Assembly (NCBI GenBank): GCA_002751075.1
Contig: NAOQ01000191.1
Coordinates: 75,399-100,665, forward strand
DNA from: Ichthyophonus hoferi
Lineage: Eukaryota > Opisthokonta > Ichthyosporea > Ichthyophonida > Ichthyophonidae
Reading direction: 5' to 3'
Length of the DNA: 25,267 nt
Shown here piece after piece: positions 20,691 to 25,267 of this stretch; the first letter of the stretch is position 1, and each line of letters begins with the position of its first letter. A program made the position numbers and the translations under genes. The notes beneath the pieces are model-generated. The model searched no databases. It was not told the origin of the DNA and was given only the letters and a program-made list of their open reading frames with translations.

Positions 20691-23600
20691 ATGCCATCTG
20701 AAAATATATTGTCACAAGCACTTGTCTTGTGCAAGGCGACAGTTAATTCTTCTTGTTCTGGGGTAGAGCCCTGGAAGATTATTGCCTATACTGCGGTGAC
20801 TGTATGGACATTAAAGAAAGCTAGTGATCTTACTCAGGGCCCTATACGTTAGTGTAAATTTACTCTATACTCTTTGAGTTAGTGGCAGTTGACTTGAAAA
20901 TAGCGGTTGCATATATAACTTGTGGTAACTTGTGGAATGATCGTCGTGATAGAATATAGTATGATGTTTGTGATGTATTTACGTTGTAGTTGTTGATAAG
21001 GGTTGCTGCGCATTTCATTTTAAATCATTATTATATTGGTGTTAATATATATTTTTCACAAAACTATAATACCATTATCTTGTGTGCTTCTATTTAGTAC
21101 CCAGCCAGCCAGTTCTTGTTTGCGTATATAACCATATTATCTCCATTTCTAACTGTTACATGTTTTTTCAGCGATAACCGATAGGATCAAGAGCAGTTTG
21201 TTCTTCTACCTAAGGAAACTTCCACAGGTGCGACGACAAATTGAGACGCAACAGGCCGAAGTTGCCAAAGCTTTAGAAGCATCATTAGGTGTACATAGAG
21301 AAGGAGAAAAGTTTGTAACTAAACTCCCAGAAAATGGCTCAACTCACGATGAGGTAGGTGGAATCTGCTTAGGACAACACAGAAAGTAAACACCGATACC
21401 CACATATACGTCAAGAACTAAGCTGACATGTGTTGGTATTTTTGAAATAGGTTTGGGCATACATACATCCATATATTTATGTCAGTACACCTTTTCATGG
21501 AAATTAAGTGTAAGCAAGAAAAATAGCCATATATCAAGCTGAGCTGTTAAAGTATTTCCATTGTTATTTTTTTCTTGCCTTTATTATTGGCAGAGTGTTG
21601 GAATAGTTTATAGACAGTCTTGTAGTATTAATTAATTGCGCCTTAATAAAGATAATAAATTCAATCATATTGAGAAGATATGTTTATATAACATAAAATT
21701 AACGGTATATTTTACGTGATAATTGTTGCTGCCAACCAGGATTGAAGCCAGGGAAGGCCTTTTACTTTGAAAAATAACATATGCTACTAGAAAAGGATTC
21801 AAATTTTAAATAATTTATATAATTGACTGTACTATTATCCTACAGGTGATGAAAGATGTGAAGTTCCTGAGTGATATGACTATTGATTGGAAGAATGGAA
21901 GTGTAAGTGGTACGATCTACCATGGGGGAGAGGAGCTGCGAAAGTTATCAACTGAGGTGAATATACTAGCCTGTATCATATGTATATTTACTTACACAAT
22001 CACATTAGCATTTATATATAATTCACCTACACACCTATATGCACATGCTTGTATACCCACCCATGTGTACCATGGTGGCAAGGAACTGAATAAGTTATTA
22101 ATTGAGATGATTGCCCTAACCTGGTTACTACTTTATCTTGTGTTTGGTTATTATATTGTACCTGTATCACATATTTATCTGCTCACATAGGTATATAAAC
22201 ATTCATATATACTGCAAACATTCATATATTTTCATACTTGTATGTACACATTCTTATATCTAAAAATACATAAACATGCAATATATACGCATTTCTGACT
22301 GATCTTAGATACTGATGTGATAATCAATGACCATGGGTTCATTTAGGTGTATGGGTTATTCTGCTGGTCCAATCCTCTTCACCCTGATGTCTTCCCAGGT
22401 CTAAGGAAGATGGAGGCTGAAGTAGTGCAGGTATATCATTCTCTACTATCTATCTACCTCTACCGTTATAACCCATATCAGAAAATCATCTTTCCTTACT
22501 AGCCTCCTATTGTGGTATTATGGTACGGTACATTCTCCCTCACAATTACTTACATTCTGTTCAGATTACTTAGAATTGAGCAGTCACCAACCTATGGCAA
22601 TGTACAGTGTATTTAGACTTATAATTTCCTTCAAGCCATCATTTTGCTATTAGAAGCTGAAAGTAGAATTCAATGTGAAAGCGCAATACCAATCGTACAT
22701 GGTTTTAGTATGTAATATGATCTATAAAACCAGGAAGGCTTACAGAATCTTACACAAGCATACTTGATAGCTCTAACTCTAAACCCTGCTGTGTTCAGAT
22801 GTGTGTCAACCTATATCACGGGGGTAATGATGCGTGTGGAACAATGACCACTGGTGGGACCGAGTCCATCCTGATGGCCTGCAAGGCCTACCGTGACCGC
22901 GGCTATAGCCAGTATGGCATCACTAACCCCAATATGTAGGTGGCCTGGTGCAGGGGGGCGATAAGGATAGGTTAGCATGGAAGACGGCTTATATTCATGA
23001 AGGTTAAGATATCACCTAGTCTAACGGCCGAATAGGTTGATATATATTATTACAAAAAGGAATATTTATTGAATTTATGTGTTTCTTTATATGGTTATAA
23101 TCCTTAAATATTATTAGCTATTATCTTTAATTTGGTATTCTCTCTCAAGTATAAATGAACATAGGGCACAGGGAATAACCCTATATTTACTTATATTTGA
23201 CTTAGATCTATATTACTAGCTAGATATACCCCTGTATGAGAGATAAGATATATTCTTAAATCTATCTTTTTCAGGGTGATTCCAGAGACAGCCCATGCTG
23301 CCTTTGATAAAGCCGGTGGCTATTTTGGAATACGTATAATTCATGTTCCTGTTGATCCAATTACTGGCAAGGTTGATTTAAAGAAGATGAAGAGGGCTAT
23401 TAATAGTAACACCATACTGGTGCGTAAGTATGACGGAGGGTGGGGGGAAGGTGGGAGTGGTAGAGTAGAAACTAAAAATAGGGTTGTTATGTCATTGAGA
23501 TATATAGATAGATTGAGATAGATTTCCCTGTCCGGTACTTACATTACATTTATAATCCTACTTGCAGCTCTGTGGATCTGCACCTGGATTTCCCCACGGC

Positions 23601-25200
23601 ATTATTGATGACATAGTCGAGATTGCCAAGTGCGTATTTATTTACCTCTCTGACTGTATATATTTCTGCATATTCGAGCATGCTTGTGCTTTCGATGAGC
23701 TTAACGAACATAGGAATAAGTCCTAATGAATTTTTCTTTTTCTTTTAAGGCATATACAGATCGGGGAAGTTGTGATATTTGCCCATGATGTTTAATGCAC
23801 AAGTTGGTTTAGCGATAGATTAGTAAGGATGGTAACCTGGCAGGGAGTATAGAGCTGCTAGGCGATCCAATTTACTGGACATACATGACAATCGAATTGA
23901 TACTAATCCTACTCACTATATATAGACTGGGGAAGTCACGTGGAATTGGTGTACACGTGGACTGTTGCCTGGGTGGCTTCGTTCTTCCCTTCATGAAAGA
24001 TGCAGGGCAAATATATCTTTTTCTATTCCGTGGTTCTTTGTAATACAGTTAAAAGACCATATTCACTTACCCACAGATCTATAACATCTATGTGTAAATG
24101 CATGCAGGCAACACATATATGCAGACCTCTTTATGATTTGGAAAACAAACTTGTTTACATTATCTGTTCTTTCCAGTCTCCACACTTGTACTTTTGATAG
24201 GTATCAAATATTCACTAGACATTGCATTGAATTTGTATTTCAATGTTTACAGTTCAACGTTTATTTTATAGATGCTCTGCAAGCCTGCAAGATGATTGTA
24301 CATTCTATCGTTCTTATAGACCAATAATTGGTAGATATATAGAACTAATGTTCTTCGCATATGTACATATACTTCTTTTGTTAACCCCGTATTTATTGAT
24401 GGATTTATTATTGTCTTTGATCTTCTCCCTCTTTCTCTTTCTCTTCCGTGTCGAACATATATAAAAAATTGTTTTTCTATATCCTACCCCATACCAGTAC
24501 CAATTACTAATTAAGGCCATAGTTAGTATTGGCACTATCAACTATCATAGATATGAAAACCCCTTTCATATATTATATAATTTTTTTAAAATTATTAACT
24601 GTACACTGGGCCACAGATGTGAAATAGAACCGTTTGATTTTTCTGTGGATGGTGTGACCAGCATCTCTTGTGATACCCATAAGGTGAAATAGATATTAAT
24701 ACTGTATGTCCATATGTGTATGTTAGGTTGTTAGGTGATTATGACAATAGTAGTGTTTGTACCAGCATATATATACAGATAACATGATAGAAAACCGGAC
24801 TATTAGCCGTTAAGTATACCTATGTATGGCTACTACTATAGCTTATCATAACCATCCTGACTTGGTAATGTCATCCAATGTTAACTTATTTTCCATTTCT
24901 GCTTGCCACCCTTTGGGGTATTTTGACCTATTATTCTTTTGCACCTTTTTCTTATTTATTATATTCTAATAATTCTAATAATATCTTTTTTTGACATATT
25001 TACACACTCTCTATATTAACTTTATGTACCTTTCTATCTCTTTCTTAATCCTTTGATTTATTCGTTCTTTATTTTCTTTTTATCTTGCCATACTTATATT
25101 ATTTACCATCTACGCAATACAGTATGGATGTGCTCCCAAGGGTACCTCTGTGATTATGTATAGTAACAAGGCTTTACGTCATCATCAATTCTTTTCAGCT
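20691..25200 (+). CDS. SGPL1: Sphingosine-1-phosphate lyase, 5' part (ten coding exons visible, continues past the window)
   Basis: The exons are 20691-20847, 21172-21353, 21846-21956, 22347-22430, 22799-22935, 23275-23419, 23568-23629, 23926-24006, 24617-24683 and 25123-25200; the last is followed by gtaagt. All phases join to 368 residues, against 568 in the full human enzyme. The family is a PLP-dependent ER-membrane enzyme cleaving sphingosine-1-phosphate to hexadecenal and phosphoethanolamine. Residues 27-41 ([15 protein letters not shown]) match the human EPW membrane-anchor region. Family words follow in order: [30 protein letters not shown] (GGTES at 197-201), TAHAAFDKA (His231), [18 protein letters not shown] (Asp305, expected to pair with the PLP nitrogen), and DTHK|YG with Lys342 as the expected Schiff-base lysine. 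The intron after exon 8 is GC-AG; two others use gtgcgt donors. No catalytic residue in the visible part is missing. Confidence 0.95.
22066..22130 (+). pseudogene. Decayed duplicate of the end of lyase exon 3, inside the next intron
   Basis: The codons for [13 protein letters not shown] here match [13 protein letters not shown] at the end of exon 3, exactly 150 bases upstream. The similarity continues weakly into the intron side. The position matching the real donor reads gag|atga instead of gag|gtga, and no AG acceptor with a pyrimidine tract lies just before it. It is therefore unlikely to be spliced in. Because 150 is a multiple of three, the exon 3 frame stays open through it to 22190 by read-through. 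Confidence 0.75.
23130..23200 (-). repeat. Fragment of interspersed repeat family A-B in lyase intron 5
   Basis: The word ggtattctctctc is identical to 19190-19202, followed by a variant of aacgaatataggtca and an atttacttat word, in the same order and strand as in the inverted copy at 18995-19255. The match lasts about 70 bases. Confidence 0.4.
24007..24616 (+). other. GC-AG intron of the lyase gene
   Basis: Exon 8 ends gatgcagg and the intron starts gcaaat; it ends gccacag before exon 9. No GT lies near the required junction. Phase 2 at this point gives AG|G followed by CEIEPFDF, which fits the family's KAGYPLEHPFDF region almost residue for residue. GC-AG introns are a known minor class handled by the major spliceosome. 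The donor is not the ideal AG|GCAAGT, so splicing may be weak. Confidence 0.75.
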
Positions 25201-25267
25201 GTAAGTCCGTTTTATTAAACTTGTTTATATCTATTTACTATTTATGTGTATTTACACCCCAACGCCC

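Noticed and set aside
1-25267. Search for CRISPR arrays, bacterial operons, tRNA and rRNA genes
   Set aside because: No regularly spaced repeats, no ribosome-binding-site-led gene strings, and no cloverleaf or rRNA words were found; the window is eukaryotic.

Overview
This is intron-rich eukaryotic nuclear DNA. It is AT-rich (my impression is roughly one third G+C), with GT-AG introns of about 150-820 bases, TATA-like motifs, microsatellites and old interspersed repeats. The two recognisable genes have animal-like or holozoan-like protein sequences. An early-branching animal such as a sponge is possible, but I cannot fix the taxon from the sequence.

Layout, left to right. Positions 1-184 look like one exon of a gene cut by the left edge (unrecognised product). 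From about 1.1 to 5.3 kb lies a heavily decayed Copia-type (Ty1/copia) LTR retrotransposon fossil, followed to about 5.9 kb by another decayed coding-like stretch of unknown origin. LSM8 (U6 snRNA-associated Sm-like protein) lies at 7051-9309, complete in five coding exons; the first carries only the start codon and one base. A repeat-rich spacer follows to 12.86 kb. An unrecognised gene lies at 12862-15380, modelled as five exons and about 198 residues, with a putative cassette exon. The next spacer (15.4-20.7 kb) holds several old interspersed repeats and a long imperfect hairpin. From 20691 to the right edge is the 5' two thirds of a sphingosine-1-phosphate lyase gene (SGPL1 family): ten coding exons are visible, reaching just past the catalytic lysine, and the gene runs off the window.

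All modelled genes are on the + strand and each has its own leader region; nothing suggests an operon. LSM8 works in the nuclear LSM2-8 ring on U6 snRNA, while S1P lyase is an ER membrane enzyme that ends sphingolipid breakdown. Their adjacency carries no functional message that I can see.

The most interesting points are: a GC-AG intron in the lyase gene just upstream of the catalytic-lysine exon; a decayed second copy of lyase exon 3 lying exactly 150 bases downstream in the following intron; the unrecognised gene with alternative splice options; a 45-bp imperfect inverted repeat that would form a long RNA hairpin; and a family of about 370-bp repeats with at least four copies.
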